Part shown: piece after piece, positions 23,623-23,650 of the stretch
How positions within the stretch are numbered: position 1 is the first letter of the stretch
Layout: the number at the start of each line of letters is the position of its first letter
From: a virus
Reading direction: 5' to 3' (one strand)
DNA: 23,650 nucleotides
IMG/VR virus record: IMGVR_UViG_3300000115_000202
Location: 1 to 23,650 of that record
Made by a program: the position numbers and the translations under genes
Notes under the pieces: generated by a model
Databases searched by the model: none
Seen by the model: the letters and a program-made list of their open reading frames with translations, nothing else
Told to the model about the DNA's origin: nothing

Positions 23623-23650
23623 TCAATTTCCAGCGAGCCTGTTTAAGTCG
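23623..23650 (-). CDS. 3' end of the gene upstream of the capsid gene
   Basis: A frame open from the right edge reads Asp-Leu-Asn-Arg-Leu-Ala-Gly-Asn and stops at TGA (23625-23623), directly joined to the GGGGG of the capsid ribosome-binding site. The same stop-plus-Shine-Dalgarno junction occurs throughout the operon, which supports this being the end of a real gene. In tailed viruses a protease or scaffold gene often sits here. Only eight residues are visible, so no function can be given. Confidence 0.4.

Noticed and set aside
1-23650. CRISPR arrays, tRNA genes, insertion sequences, attachment sites
   Set aside because: No regularly spaced direct repeats, cloverleaf-like segments, transposase ORFs or duplicated target sites were visible; repeated AGTAGTAG-type runs are Thr/Ser-rich coding sequence.

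Overview
This window is one strand of an AT-rich virion structural operon from a head-tailed (Caudoviricetes-type) virus or provirus. Every credible gene lies on the minus strand, so transcription runs from right to left. Genes are packed end to end with overlaps or gaps of only a few bases; the largest gaps are about 40-50 bases. I see no tRNA, rRNA, CRISPR array, insertion sequence, integrase or convincing internal promoter or terminator. No sheath gene is visible, so the tail is probably of the long non-contractile (siphovirus) type. The host cannot be fixed from sequence alone. I lean towards an archaeal host, because GGTG/GAGGTG ribosome-binding sites are very frequent and because of an Arf-type GTPase, but a bacterial host is not excluded.

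Reading in transcription order: (1) The end of an upstream gene, then the HK97-fold major capsid protein (22.2-23.6 kb), then three small proteins (21.1-22.2 kb), two of them decoration-like and beta-rich. (2) A non-standard block at 17.0-21.1 kb: a two-helix membrane protein, a one-helix membrane protein, a membrane-anchored small GTPase with all five G motifs, a Cys/His zinc-site protein, a helical Gln/Gly-rich protein, and a 483-residue charged protein of unknown role. (3) A neck and tail-tube module: head-tail connector with a large beta insertion, small helical protein, tail terminator, 541-residue tail tube protein, and a newly recognised 35-codon basic AT-hook-like ORF. (4) Tail assembly: a chaperone pair joined by a canonical -1 frameshift site (A AAA AAC), then a short tape measure protein with three hydrophobic segments. 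(5) Tail tip: a Dit-position protein, a LamG-like protein, a giant 2307-residue protein whose C-terminus resembles a baseplate hub/Tal, a small fibre-associated protein, and a tail fibre (763 codons seen, running off the left edge).

The features most worth a second look are the membrane GTPase and its neighbours placed between head and neck genes, the frameshift in the tail chaperones, the repeated use of a stop codon fused to the next Shine-Dalgarno sequence (TGAGGTG), two start-site hairpins, and a 'TGTGIP'-type beta module shared by the giant tip protein and the fibre.
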